DNA of 64,000 bases from Jeotgalibacillus soli (GTDB lineage: Bacteria; Bacillota; Bacilli; Bacillales; Jeotgalibacillaceae): NCBI RefSeq assembly GCF_000829435.1, contig NZ_JXRP01000016.1:16538-80537 (forward strand), read 5' to 3'. The notes under the pieces were generated by a model, which saw only the letters and a list, made by a program, of their open reading frames with translations, did not search any database and was not told the DNA's origin. Every line of letters begins with the position of its first letter. The first letter of the stretch is position 1. This document shows, piece after piece, positions 53,197 to 62,320 of the stretch. The translations under genes and the position numbers were made by a program.

Positions 53197-54606
53197 CTAC
53201 TTTATTTCATTATAGCGTGCAAGCGCTCGTTCTCTTGCTGCTTTATGCTCAACAATGGGTGCTGGATAGTTTTCGTTTAAAATAATTCCTGCTTGCTCTA
53301 GCATACTTGACGATTGTTCGTGCGGTGCATGAATCGCATCGTCTGAAAGTGTTCTTAGCTCAGGAACCCACTTTCGAATATAATCACCGTTTGGATCAAA
53401 TTTTTTACTTTGCAGAGTAGGATTGAAAATTCGGAAATAAGGAGAAGCGTCTGCGCCGGAACCTGCTACCCATTGCCATCCCATTGAATTATTGGCAAGA
53501 CCTGCATCCACTAATGTGTCCCAAAACCACTCGGCTCCATTTTGCCATCGAATGAGTAGATGCTTCGTCAGGAATGATGCAGCGATCATTCGGACACGAT
53601 TATGCATATATCCGGTCTCCCATAGCTCTCGCATTCCAGCATCGACAATGGGATAGCCTGTTAAACCTTTTCTCCATTTTATAAAGGCCTCTTGATCTTC
53701 ATTCCACTTAAAATTTTCAAATTTTTTGTTCATTGGCTTTTCAATCGTATTGGGAAAATGAAACATTAGTGAGTAAGCAAAGTCTCTCCATACAAGCTGT
53801 CGCAGGAAAGGTTCTCCAGCCGCTTCAGCATTTTTAACGATATAATGATACATGCTGCGCACAGAGATCAGTCCTAGTGCTAAATAAGGTGACATTTCAG
53901 CGTGATAAACCTTACTTGGAAAATCTCGTCCATTTTTATAATGCTTTAAACGATTGCGTTCGAATGCATTAAAGTGTCTAATCGCAGCCAATTCAGAAGG
54001 GGACCAGCGCTTTTCGAGCCCATCTGTCCATTTAATGGCAGGAAGTAATCCTAAATCATTTACTGCCAGAGAGTCTTCAATCATCATTACGGGTGAATTC
54101 ATTTGTTTTATTGTAGCCAAGGGTTTTGGAATATCCATTTTTTGATGTGCTTTATAAAAGGGTGTGAAGACCTTGAACGCATTTCCATCCTTTTTTTTGA
54201 TTTTTGTAATTGGAAGGAGAAGTGTGCCCTCAAAGGTTTTGACTGTAACCCCTTCATTATGCAATTTTTCAGCTAGGCTATTGTCCATTACTATATTTGT
54301 TGGCTCATAAGAACGATTCCAAAGAATCGTGTTTATTGAATAGTCCTTTAATAATTTTGGGAGAATCTTAGCAGGATCCCCTATTTTAATCAGCAGCTTT
54401 CCGCCAATATCTTCAATTCTTTTTTGAAAGGATTGAAGGGCGTAATGCAAAAACCACGACTGGGCACTGCCTATTGACCATTTATGATGATTTTCTTCAT
54501 GTATATACACGGGTAAAATTTCTCCGGCTTGAATCCCATAATGTAAAGCTGGGTGATCATGTAGTCTAAGGTCTTTTCGTATCCATACTAATGACGCCAA
54601 AACCAT
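53197..54606 (-). CDS. DNA photolyase, class I CPD type
   Basis: 469-aa blue-light DNA repair enzyme that splits cyclobutane pyrimidine dimers. The N-terminal antenna domain begins VWIRKDLRLHDHPAL; the C-terminal FAD domain shows WRDFAYSLMFHFP, GYPIVDAGMRELWETGYMHNR and the signature NNSMGWQWVAGSGADASPYFRIFNP. AAGGAG precedes the ATG. Monocistronic. Confidence 0.94.
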   Translation of the reverse strand: MVLASLVWIRKDLRLHDHPALHYGIQAGEILPVYIHEENHHKWSIGSAQSWFLHYALQSFQKRIEDIGGKLLIKIGDPAKILPKLLKDYSINTILWNRSYEPTNIVMDNSLAEKLHNEGVTVKTFEGTLLLPITKIKKKDGNAFKVFTPFYKAHQKMDIPKPLATIKQMNSPVMMIEDSLAVNDLGLLPAIKWTDGLEKRWSPSELAAIRHFNAFERNRLKHYKNGRDFPSKVYHAEMSPYLALGLISVRSMYHYIVKNAEAAGEPFLRQLVWRDFAYSLMFHFPNTIEKPMNKKFENFKWNEDQEAFIKWRKGLTGYPIVDAGMRELWETGYMHNRVRMIAASFLTKHLLIRWQNGAEWFWDTLVDAGLANNSMGWQWVAGSGADASPYFRIFNPTLQSKKFDPNGDYIRKWVPELRTLSDDAIHAPHEQSSSMLEQAGIILNENYPAPIVEHKAARERALARYNEIK

Positions 54607-54721
54607 TCGTCTCCTTTCTGTTTAAGCTGACTTTTAGTATAACGAAGAGAGGAGGATCGAAGCAAAATTCAATGTGGCATGTTATGATAAAAGGAGCAGA
54701 TGTGAAACTGAGGTGAGGGGT

Positions 54722-55192
54722 TTGACAAGGGAAGAATTAATGGAATTAATAGCAGGAAAAATGAAATTAATTCGAACGGAAGCGAACTATACACAAGACC
54801 GGATGGCTCACGTTATTGGTGTATCAAAAAAAACTCTCGTTCAAATTGAAAAAGGTCGTGTGCTTCCCAATTGGACAACCGTTGTGACAGTATGTGCTTT
54901 GTTCAGGGAACAAGAAATTCTTATGAATTTAGTTGGTGGAGATGCGCTGGAAATAGCGGAGTTATTGGCGAGAGAAGAGATCGACCACCGAAAGGAAAAA
55001 ACATTAGGAGGGAAAATTTGGTGGGCGGAGATCAAAATCGAATCTGACATAAAGCTTCAGCGTAACTTAATCAGTAAACACTTCCGTATCATCGATGATG
55101 AACAATATCGATTGTTTAGTACATTTAATGAACAAGAAGCTAAAGCTAGATTTGATGAATTAGTGCAGCTGCAAAGGGACATTCTCTCTTGA
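54722..55192 (+). CDS. XRE-family transcriptional regulator
   Basis: 156-residue protein with an N-terminal helix-turn-helix (KMKLIRTEANYTQDRMAHVIGVSKKTLVQIEKGR...) at about residues 12-65, followed by a short unassigned domain rich in Trp, Lys and Glu (GGKIWWAEIKIESDIKLQRN). The start is TTG 54722 with GAGGTGAGGGG just upstream; the longer frame from 54674 lacks a start signal. Targets unknown. Confidence 0.82.
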   Translation: MTREELMELIAGKMKLIRTEANYTQDRMAHVIGVSKKTLVQIEKGRVLPNWTTVVTVCALFREQEILMNLVGGDALEIAELLAREEIDHRKEKTLGGKIWWAEIKIESDIKLQRNLISKHFRIIDDEQYRLFSTFNEQEAKARFDELVQLQRDILS

Positions 55193-55224
55193 GGTTATAG
55201 GAGTTAGCAATCTTATATTTATCA

Positions 55225-55797
55225 TTAATGTGTTGTAATTCCATGTGCAATCATACTAAAGAGAAGATCCGACCACTCTTCTGAGGGGATTTTCTGATGA
55301 TTCGGTATCAATACAGTATTAAAGATCATGCTCGCAACAAGAGAAGAAGGGAGGTCATGGCGAATGGCTCCTTCTTTTTTTGCATTTTCAATTTGAACGA
55401 GAAGAAGCTGAAATAATTCTTTTGAGTATGAATCAAGCACCTCAAGGTTCTGTGCTGCTCGTTTGGAAGACTTTTGGTTTATAGAGGGACGCATTTTTAT
55501 CATTTCATACACCTGAGAGTATTCCATAAAAAGATTCAAAAACTCTTTCACCATCTCAATGGAGGAGGTTTTCGTTTCTAATGCTTTCACTCTTTCCATT
55601 ACCTCAATCATTAGAAGCCTCATATAGTCTGTGATTAACTCATCCTTGTTGCTGTAATACTCGTATATTGTACTTCGTGCTACATTTAGCTTCTCAGACA
55701 GCGCTTTAAAGTGAAATCCTTCGTATCCTTTTTCCAACAATAACGCTTCTGTTGCTTTCATTAATTCCACTGTATCCATCTTTCGCTGTCTAGCCAT
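55225..55797 (-). CDS. TetR-family regulator
   Basis: About 190-residue repressor-type protein with an N-terminal TetR helix-turn-helix (about residues 8-55: ALLLEKGYEGFHFKALSEKLNVARSTIYEYYSNKDEL) and a helical ligand domain. AAAGGG is best spaced for the ATG at 55797. Neighbours are a helix-turn-helix gene and a universal stress gene, which give no clear target. Confidence 0.88.
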   Translation of the reverse strand: MARQRKMDTVELMKATEALLLEKGYEGFHFKALSEKLNVARSTIYEYYSNKDELITDYMRLLMIEVMERVKALETKTSSIEMVKEFLNLFMEYSQVYEMIKMRPSINQKSSKRAAQNLEVLDSYSKELFQLLLVQIENAKKEGAIRHDLPSSLVASMIFNTVLIPNHQKIPSEEWSDLLFSMIAHGITTH

Positions 55798-55879
55798 TTC
55801 CATCACCCTTTAAGTGTGCATCATTTTCTTTATTATAGCTGAAGTTGGAGCCTTACACATAAATAAGCTTTAAAAGCAA

Positions 55880-55908
55880 AAAAGAAGCGGATTCCGCATC
55901 TTTTTGTC
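55880..55908 (-). terminator. terminator of the universal stress gene
   Basis: The stem around GCGGA/TCCGC with flanking A/T tracts, just after the stop at 55915. Confidence 0.7.
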
Positions 55909-55914
55909 ATCCCC

Positions 55915-56427
55915 TTATTTAATTACAAGCACATTGCAATGCGCCTCCTGAACAATTTTTTCACTAACGCTACCTAAAAACCATTTCTGGAAGGTATTTT
56001 TTTCTGTTTTTCCAACAATAATCAAATCAACATCGTTTCCATAGGCATATTCTACAATGGCTTCAGCTGGTGAGCCTGACAGAGGATAGAACTCAGCTTT
56101 AATTCCACGAGCATCTAAATCCTCTTGTGCCATCAGTAATGCATTATCCAAACGATCTGAGTATTCCTGATTCGAACGTCCGTTATCAGCTGGTGGTATT
56201 GGAGGCATATAAGGCGCTGACGGACGATCAAGTCCTTGATTCATGATTGGAGTAACTGCCCGCGAATGACTATAAGTATCGATATCAATAAGATGCGTTT
56301 TATTCGTTGATACATGTGTAATGGTTAGCGCCGCCTCGTCATCAATTCTGAGTAATTGAACAGCTGATTCGAGCGCTTTTTTACTGCTGTCAGTATGATC
56401 AAAAGCTACTAAAATATGTTGATACAT
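55915..56427 (-). CDS. universal stress protein (UspA family)
   Basis: 170-residue UspA-fold protein: HILVAFDHTDSSKKALESA at the N terminus and VDLIIVGKTEKNTFQKWFLGSVSEKIV...CNVLVIK at the C terminus, an ATP-binding motif in which the first glycine positions are altered (GKTEKN instead of G-S-x-G). A proline-rich loop (SAPYMPPIPPADNGRS) is inserted in the middle. AAAGGGG supports ATG 56427 or 56433. This is the intact universal stress gene of the window, in contrast to the broken one at 42993. Confidence 0.88.
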   Translation of the reverse strand: MYQHILVAFDHTDSSKKALESAVQLLRIDDEAALTITHVSTNKTHLIDIDTYSHSRAVTPIMNQGLDRPSAPYMPPIPPADNGRSNQEYSDRLDNALLMAQEDLDARGIKAEFYPLSGSPAEAIVEYAYGNDVDLIIVGKTEKNTFQKWFLGSVSEKIVQEAHCNVLVIK

Positions 56428-56528
56428 TTCCATCCACCCCTTTATTTTATTATTATTATGTTCTATACCCTCAAAATAAACTAAATATTCTTTCGAAAGA
56501 TTACAATATGATTACAGCAAAAAACTAC

Positions 56529-56556
56529 ATAAAAAAAGACCCTAAAAGGGCCTTTA
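56529..56556 (-). terminator. terminator of the 49-aa membrane protein gene
   Basis: AGGCCC pairs with GGGTCT (one wobble) across TTTTA, followed by seven T on the minus strand. Confidence 0.65.
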
Positions 56557-56568
56557 GTGCCGTTATGC

Positions 56569-56718
56569 TTAAAACATAGGTAAAATATAGTTGATTAAAA
56601 ACCAAATGATTCCAAAAAAAATGATGATATAGGCAGCATACTTTATGAATGTAGCGCCCGCCATACTATTATCAGATCTTATCTCTTTATGAACTTCAAC
56701 TTTCCTTTGATCGTCCAT
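56569..56718 (-). CDS. small single-helix membrane protein (49 aa)
   Basis: 49 residues: a charged N-terminal half (MDDQRKVEVHKEIRSDNS) and one C-terminal helix (FIKYAAYIIIFFGIIWFLINYILPMF). AGGAG lies 9 bases before the ATG and a terminator follows, so it is a real gene. I know similar short proteins from Bacillus genomes, but without a function. Confidence 0.72.
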   Translation of the reverse strand: MDDQRKVEVHKEIRSDNSMAGATFIKYAAYIIIFFGIIWFLINYILPMF

Positions 56719-56752
56719 AACATTTCACTCCTATTGTTTTCATTTCGTGATA

Positions 56753-56821
56753 TTAAATAAGACTGATAATAAAGCCAATTACGACAATCGCACCAATAAC
56801 CATAAGAATTGTTCTTAGCAT
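56753..56821 (-). CDS. tiny hydrophobic peptide (22 aa)
   Basis: 22 residues, almost entirely one membrane helix (TILMVIGAIVVIGFIISLI). AAAGGAG lies 8 bases before the ATG. It is immediately upstream of the 49-aa membrane protein gene on the same strand, probably one transcript. Function unknown. Confidence 0.6.
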   Translation of the reverse strand: MLRTILMVIGAIVVIGFIISLI

Positions 56822-57020
56822 TTCATTCGCTCCTTTATTAATTAATGTCAATAAAATTGATCTACTAGTATGTTACCCGTAAAGAATAGACTCAAACTAT
56901 TCTATATAAAAATAGTGACAAATTATTATTTTTCTTAAACGGTGTAAAAAGATTGAACGATTTTTAACTACCACTTCTCATATGATTAAATAGAGAGAGT
57001 TAAAAGAGAGAGGCACATAT

Positions 57021-57550
57021 ATGAATGATCAGAAACGCATTCTAATAGCAAAAAAGGGGATCAGGCTTCTATTGCCTCACTGCTGCAGGAGAATTACTCT
57101 TTTATTTTTCGCTATCTCCTGTAAATAACCTTAATAAAGAACAAGCAGAGGAGCTCACACAGGACACGATGATTAAAGAGGTTGAAAAGATTCATTTGTT
57201 CAATGGAACATCAAAATTTTCGTCATGGCTTATCACAATAGGGACAAATCTGTTCATTGATCAGCAGAGGAAAGCAAAGAGAATGAACCAGGCGCTGCCT
57301 TTAATTCGACAGCTGAAATGGAAAATGGAAAGCCAGAACGAAGAGTGGCTGGATGCGATGGCGGCATTATTTAAATTACCTGAAGAGCCTGAGGGCAGCC
57401 ATTGTACTGAAGCCTTATCACGGATATAGCTATGAAGAGATTTCTACTATAATGGAAATTCCTGAAGGTACCATAAAATCTAGAGACAAAAATGGTCTCA
57501 AAGAGCTTAGAAAGGAGCTTTCGAACGGTGAAAAAGAAAACTACAAATGA
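57021..57550 (+). pseudogene. ECF sigma factor (SigY-like), multiply disrupted
   Basis: Reading across frames gives a complete ECF sigma factor: MNDQK...KKGDQASIASLLQENYSFIFRYLL / ITLNKEQAEELTQDTMIKEVEKIHLFNG...FSSWLITIGTNLFIDQQRK (region 2), then LRAAIVLKPYHGYSYEEISTIMEIPEGTIKSR (region 4). This requires frame changes near 57050, 57137 and 57392 and passage through TAA near 57121. Followed by yxlC- and yxlD-like genes that are also broken, matching the B. subtilis sigY operon order (recalled). Clearly decayed. Confidence 0.8.
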
Positions 57551-57866
57551 TGAGTCAATTGATAAAATTGTAGAGCAACAATTAGACGAGGCCTTTCAGA
57601 AGCTAGATCATTAAGCTGATCAACAAATTACACCTGGAACAGAGTGGTTCTCTCAACTGGTTAGCGAAACGCTTATGGAGACACGAAAACGAATGAGAAG
57701 GGAGCTGCTTGCTTTTCTTCTCACAGGGGTCCTGCTTTTATCCATTATTGCATTGATCTTTATCCAACTGCCATTTGTAACCTATTTAACGTTTCAGGTA
57801 TTAATTCTTGCTGGTGGAATAGGATATTTACTACCAAACCAAAAGATATGGGTGGATGAAAAATGA
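57528..57866 (+). pseudogene. YxlC-like anti-sigma factor, in-frame TAA
   Basis: GTG 57528 with AAAGGAG upstream opens KKKTTNDESIDKIVEQQLDEAFQKLDH, then TAA at 57612-57614, and the same frame continues ADQQITPGTEWFSQLV...METRKRMRRELLAFLL with two membrane helices to the stop at 57864. Overlaps the end of the sigma gene by 23 bases. The layout (short cytoplasmic segment then two helices) fits YxlC, the SigY anti-sigma factor. Confidence 0.65.
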
Positions 57867-58060
57867 AACAAGAGGAGCTGTACTTGATCCCGTTTTTCAT
57901 TATCATTCTTTTTGCCCGGAGCTTATTTCTATTTATAAATTCGAGGAAAGGAGGATACCATCATTGGTTTTGGGGGATATGGGGACCTATCCAAGCGCCT
58001 ATTCCTATACTTATATATTGATTTGTTGTTGGGAGAAGGATTGAATTAAAGTCTAAATGA
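57863..58060 (+). pseudogene. YxlD-like small membrane protein, in-frame TGA
   Basis: ATG 57863 overlaps the previous stop (ATGA). The frame reads KQEELYLIPFFIIILFARSLFLFIN...HHWFWGIWGPIQAPIPILIY, TGA at 58019-58021, then FVVGRRIELKSK and a second stop. The full 65-residue length matches YxlD (recalled, about 68 aa). The TGA may replace a Trp or another codon, or be the true end of a shortened protein. Confidence 0.55.
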
Positions 58061-58088
58061 TTTAATCATTTTAAAAATAAAAAAAGAA

Positions 58089-58117
58089 TTGACAGTTTGA
58101 AAAAGTTGGGATAATCT
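58089..58117 (+). promoter_or_regulatory. candidate promoter of the leader/bmrCD operon
   Basis: TTGACA at 58089-58094 followed by GATAAT (15-base spacing) or TAATCT (17-base). The -35 is perfect, the -10 uncertain. The leader ORF begins about 50 bases later. Confidence 0.55.
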
Positions 58118-58167
58118 AATAATGTCCAATATATGGGCGAAATTACTTAAGAAGGAGGTTGTGTGTC

Positions 58168-58260
58168 ATGATCAAGTTATATCCGATTACAAAAGGAATT
58201 TTCCAATTGAATAACACGCAGCCAATCTCTCTTACAGTAAATCATTCTGTTCTTTTTTAA
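58168..58260 (+). CDS. leader peptide of bmrCD (BmrB-like)
   Basis: 30-residue ORF (MIKLYPITKGIFQLNNTQPI...VNHSVLF) with a near-perfect AAGGAGG ribosome-binding site, standing between a promoter and two terminators that precede the multidrug exporter genes. B. subtilis bmrC-bmrD is controlled by the bmrB leader ORF through ribosome-mediated attenuation (known). Here bases 58217-58224 (codons 17-19) can pair with the 5' arm of the first terminator, so a ribosome stalled early in the ORF would allow readthrough (inference from base pairing). Confidence 0.72.
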   Translation: MIKLYPITKGIFQLNNTQPISLTVNHSVLF

Positions 58261-58281
58261 TGGTGTGAACTGTCATATATG

Positions 58282-58317
58282 AGGCATGGACTGCGTAAAG
58301 TGGTCTGTGCCTTTTTT
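58282..58317 (+). terminator. attenuator terminator 1
   Basis: AGGCATGGAC pairs with GTCTGTGCCT (two G-U pairs) and a six-T tract follows. The alternative antiterminator pairs TGGACTGCG (58287-58295) with CGCAGCCA (58217-58224) inside the leader ORF, with one bulge. Confidence 0.82.
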
Positions 58318-58321
58318 CATG

Positions 58322-58364
58322 GAAGCATGCTGTGCTTTTGCAAAGGCCGGTATGCTTCTTTTTG
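58322..58364 (+). terminator. attenuator terminator 2
   Basis: GAAGCATGCT pairs with GGTATGCTTC, followed by CTTTTTGTTTT, directly after terminator 1. Confidence 0.8.
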
Positions 58365-58440
58365 TTTTCCATTTTTTGGTGGTTGCGGACTCTGTCTGTT
58401 TATCATAAATAAGAAAAAATTACTTTAGGAGGCGTTGTTG

Positions 58441-58494
58441 ATGATTAAGAAAATAACTGGTGCAGTAAAAACGGTGGAGCTGGATAGTGGGTAG
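58441..58494 (+). CDS. second mini-ORF before bmrC (17 aa)
   Basis: 17 codons (MIKKITGAVKTVELDSG) with TAGGAGG upstream, located after both terminators and 34 bases before the bmrC start. May be a second leader or couple translation to bmrC; could also be chance. Confidence 0.4.
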   Translation: MIKKITGAVKTVELDSG

Positions 58495-58528
58495 CCTGCC
58501 GTATTGGAATGAAAGGGAGGTTGCGTAA

Positions 58529-60286
58529 ATGTTTGATATTTTTTTAAAATTAGGATGGTTTTTCAAACAGCATTGGAAAAGATATACGATCGCGATTATT
58601 CTTTTACTGATTGCGAATATTTTAGAAGTGATTCCGCCATGGTTAGTTGGGTCAGCCATTGATGATATTTTTCAGGGTGAACTGACACAGGATTCATTAG
58701 TTCAGTATATAGTTATCCTGCTCGTTATCGCTTTCCTGTCCTATGCGCTGAATTATGTCTGGCAGTATTTATTATTTGGTGGAGCCAATGAAATCGAGAG
58801 AAGACTTCGCTCTATGTTTATGGGGCATCTGCTCCGCATGACGCCAACCTTTTATGAACGTAATCGTACTGGCGATCTCATGGCACGTTCGACAAATGAT
58901 TTAAAGGCGGTCTCTGTAACAGCTGGGTTTGGTGTTTTGACCCTGATTGATTCGACTGCATATATGCTTACGATCCTTATCACAATGGGTGTTCTCGTGT
59001 CATGGGAGCTTACACTTGCAGCCATTATCCCACTGCCCGTTTTGGCGATCGTGATGCAGATTCTGGGGAAAAGAATACACGAACGGTATACACAGGCACA
59101 GGATGCATTTGGTGATTTGAACGACCGTGTATTAGAATCTGTGGCAGGCGTTCGGGTTATCCGAGCCTATGTACAGGAAAGAGCTGATGAACAGCAATTT
59201 TTAGATGGAACAGAGGACGTTTTTAAAAAGAATATGAAGGTCGCTTTCATCGATTCATTGTTCAATCCTCTTACAAAGATTCTCACCGGGGCAAGCTATA
59301 TGATTGGTCTCGGATATGGATCGTACCTGGTATTTAATCAGTCGATTTCACTTGGAGATCTGGTGGCCTTTAATATTTATTTAGGAATGCTTATTTGGCC
59401 GATGTTTGCGGTGGGTGAACTGATTAATATTATGCAGCGCGGAAATGCGTCTATGGATCGCGTCAATGAAACGTTAAATTATAAGGAAGATGTAACAGAT
59501 CCTACAAAACCTGAAAATGTCTCTAACCCAACTTCGATCACATTTAAGGAAGCAGGGTTTCAATACCCTTCCTCCAACGTAAAGAATCTGGATGACATTA
59601 ACGTGACGTTAATGCAGGGAAGCACGCTTGGCATTGTAGGGAAAACAGGAAGCGGAAAAACAACCTTTATTAAACAGCTGCTAAAAGAATATCCTAGCGG
59701 ACAAGGAGAAATTTCCATAGGAAACGTTTCCTTAGCGAATCAAACGAAGGAGCATGTAAGGTCATGGATTGGCTATGTCCCACAGGACCATGTGCTATTT
59801 TCAAAAAGTGTACGGGGAAATATTTTGTTCGGTGATGAAGAGGCGACTGAACAGAATTTAACCGACGCGATTAAAATGGCCCACTTTGAACGCGATCTTG
59901 AAAGGATGCCAATGGGACTGGAAACGCTCGTTGGTGAAAAGGGAGTTTCCTTATCAGGTGGGCAGAAGCAGCGAATTTCAATTGCGCGTGCATTAATTAA
60001 GAATCCACCTATTTTAATTTTGGATGATTCTTTATCTGCAGTAGACGCTAAAACAGAAGCTGAAATTATCGAAAATATTCGCAGGGAGCGAAAGGGGAAA
60101 ACAACGATCATTACAACACACCGCTTGTCAGCGGTAGAGCATTCAGACTGGATTATTGTTCTTGAGGATGGTCGGGTGATCGAGGAAGGAACCCATGAAC
60201 AGCTGCTTGCAGTAAAAGGCTGGTATTTGGAACAATATGAGCGGCAGCAAGTAGAAGAGTCCTTGCTTGAGGAGGTGCGCTCATGA
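58529..60286 (+). CDS. bmrC: multidrug ABC exporter half-transporter BmrC
   Basis: 585-aa half-transporter (six-helix membrane domain, then ATP-binding domain), the YheI/BmrC length. Walker A GKTGSGKTT near residue 370, signature LSGGQKQR, Walker B ILILDDSLSAVD. The position after the Walker B Asp is Asp instead of the catalytic Glu, as known for the degenerate ATP site of BmrC. It forms a heterodimer with the next gene product; the stop overlaps the bmrD start by 4 bases. Preceded by a leader ORF with tandem terminators, so probably induced by ribosome-targeting drugs. Confidence 0.92.
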   Translation: MFDIFLKLGWFFKQHWKRYTIAIILLLIANILEVIPPWLVGSAIDDIFQGELTQDSLVQYIVILLVIAFLSYALNYVWQYLLFGGANEIERRLRSMFMGHLLRMTPTFYERNRTGDLMARSTNDLKAVSVTAGFGVLTLIDSTAYMLTILITMGVLVSWELTLAAIIPLPVLAIVMQILGKRIHERYTQAQDAFGDLNDRVLESVAGVRVIRAYVQERADEQQFLDGTEDVFKKNMKVAFIDSLFNPLTKILTGASYMIGLGYGSYLVFNQSISLGDLVAFNIYLGMLIWPMFAVGELINIMQRGNASMDRVNETLNYKEDVTDPTKPENVSNPTSITFKEAGFQYPSSNVKNLDDINVTLMQGSTLGIVGKTGSGKTTFIKQLLKEYPSGQGEISIGNVSLANQTKEHVRSWIGYVPQDHVLFSKSVRGNILFGDEEATEQNLTDAIKMAHFERDLERMPMGLETLVGEKGVSLSGGQKQRISIARALIKNPPILILDDSLSAVDAKTEAEIIENIRRERKGKTTIITTHRLSAVEHSDWIIVLEDGRVIEEGTHEQLLAVKGWYLEQYERQQVEESLLEEVRS

Positions 60287-62292
60287 GAGTAGGCAATCGC
60301 TTATATCGATATGCTTTATTATTTAAAAAAACCATTATCATTGCTTTGCTGATGCTGACCATTTCCGTTAGTGCAGAGCTTGTAGGTCCTTTTATCGCAA
60401 AAAAAATGATTGATGACCATATTCTTGGGATTGAAGAGCCCTGGTTTGAGTCAGAAGATACGAAGGACGCGGTATTGTATCAAGAAACCTATTATAAACG
60501 CGGAGATTATTTTGTTGAGGGTGAAGCTAAGGGAGACGAGGTTCGGATCTATCAAGACGGCCTCGAGTTTTATTTCGTTGATCAGCCGGTTTTAAATGAA
60601 GGTCAGCGATCCTATGAAAATGGAATGCTTTCATTTAACCAGAATGGAGAGAGCACTGCTGTTCCTGCAGAACAGCTGGAGGTATCAGAAATACTGGCAT
60701 TCTATGAGCCGGAAATCCCGAGAATGATCCAGCTTGTTCTGTTGTATTTTGGTCTTGTATTGGTCGCTGCAGCCTTCCACTTTGGTCAGGATTACATGCT
60801 CCAGCGATCGGCTAATCGAATAATTCAAAAGATGCGCACAGATGTATTTGGACATATCCAGTGCTTGCCGATTAACTATTTTGATAATTTGCCGGCTGGC
60901 AAGGTAGTAGCTAGAATTACAAATGATACAGAAGCGATTCGAGAGCTTTATGTTCAAGTGTTATCACAGTTCTTTTATAGTGCTATTTATATTACAGGCA
61001 TTTACATTGCGCTATTTATATTAGATCCACAGCTAGCAGCCATTTGTTTGCTATTGCTGCCGATTTTGTATGTATGGATCATTGTCTATCGTCGATATGC
61101 GTCAAAATATAATCATGTTGTACGTTCAAAGGTAAGTGAAATCAATGCCTCCATCAATGAGTCCATTCAAGGCATGACAATCATTCAAGCCTTTCGACGA
61201 GAGAAAAAGATGCAGCAGGAATTTGAGGAAATGAATAATACTCATTACCACTATCAAAATAAATTACTTAGCTTAAATTCACTCATGTCACATAATCTGG
61301 TTACAATTCTGAGGAATATCACCTTTGTTACCTTTATATGGTATTTCGGAAGCGGCTCAATTGGAGTCGAGTCTGTGGTAACGGTTGGGGTGTTGTACGC
61401 ATTTGTTGATTACCTTACTCGTCTGTTCCAGCCTGTAACTGGAGTTGTCAACCAGCTTGCCAATCTTGAGATTGCACTCGTTGCAGGAGAAAGAGTATTT
61501 AATTTATTGGATGAAGAGGGAGAGGATGTTCAGGACATTCGTACTGGACGTTATACGGGACATGTAGAATTTGATGATGTCTCATTTGCTTATAAAGAAG
61601 AATATGTATTAAAGGAACTCTCATTTGAAGCGAAGCCGGGTGAAACCATCGGGTTAGTAGGCTATACCGGATCAGGTAAAAGTTCAATCATGAATTTACT
61701 GTTTCGTTTCTATGATAGTCAAAAAGGGGAGATTCGCATTGATGGGAAAAACATCAAAGAATTACCTCGACAGACCATACGTGATCATATGGGAATTGTC
61801 TTGCAGGACCCATATCTCTTTACAGGTACGATTGCGTCCAATGTCAGTCTCAATGATCCTCGAATATCAAGAAGACAAGTAGAGGAAGCATTAAAGGCGG
61901 TAGGAGCGGATCGTGTGCTTAAGCACCTTGAGAAAGGGCTTGACGAACCTGTTATTGAAAAGGGAAGCACGTTGTCTTCAGGTCAGCGCCAATTAATTTC
62001 ATTTGCACGGGCTTTAGCTTTTAACCCTGCTATTTTAATTTTGGATGAAGCCACATCAAGCGTTGATACGGAAACAGAATCCATTATTCAAGAAGCAATG
62101 GAAACCTTGAAGGCAGGAAGAACAACTTTCATTATCGCGCATCGTCTATCAACAATTAAAAATGCGGATCAGATTCTTGTTTTGGATCGCGGTGCAATTG
62201 TTGAAAAGGGATCGCATGATGAACTAATGGCTCTGAGAGGTAAATATTATCAAATGTATCAATTGCAGCAAGGTGGAAAGCAGGCTGGGTAA
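60283..62292 (+). CDS. bmrD: multidrug ABC exporter half-transporter BmrD
   Basis: 669-aa half-transporter with the family-specific insertion of about 100 residues between the first two helices (about residues 40-145, acidic, with EDTKDAVLYQETYYKRGDYF). Walker A GYTGSGKSS, signature LSSGQRQL (non-canonical second residue), Walker B ILILDEATSSVD with catalytic Glu. The length matches YheH/BmrD (about 673). ATG within the bmrC stop (ATGA) couples translation. Confidence 0.92.
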   Translation: MRVGNRLYRYALLFKKTIIIALLMLTISVSAELVGPFIAKKMIDDHILGIEEPWFESEDTKDAVLYQETYYKRGDYFVEGEAKGDEVRIYQDGLEFYFVDQPVLNEGQRSYENGMLSFNQNGESTAVPAEQLEVSEILAFYEPEIPRMIQLVLLYFGLVLVAAAFHFGQDYMLQRSANRIIQKMRTDVFGHIQCLPINYFDNLPAGKVVARITNDTEAIRELYVQVLSQFFYSAIYITGIYIALFILDPQLAAICLLLLPILYVWIIVYRRYASKYNHVVRSKVSEINASINESIQGMTIIQAFRREKKMQQEFEEMNNTHYHYQNKLLSLNSLMSHNLVTILRNITFVTFIWYFGSGSIGVESVVTVGVLYAFVDYLTRLFQPVTGVVNQLANLEIALVAGERVFNLLDEEGEDVQDIRTGRYTGHVEFDDVSFAYKEEYVLKELSFEAKPGETIGLVGYTGSGKSSIMNLLFRFYDSQKGEIRIDGKNIKELPRQTIRDHMGIVLQDPYLFTGTIASNVSLNDPRISRRQVEEALKAVGADRVLKHLEKGLDEPVIEKGSTLSSGQRQLISFARALAFNPAILILDEATSSVDTETESIIQEAMETLKAGRTTFIIAHRLSTIKNADQILVLDRGAIVEKGSHDELMALRGKYYQMYQLQQGGKQAG

Positions 62293-62320
62293 TGATAGCT
62301 TGTACCTTTAGCAGGCTTTA

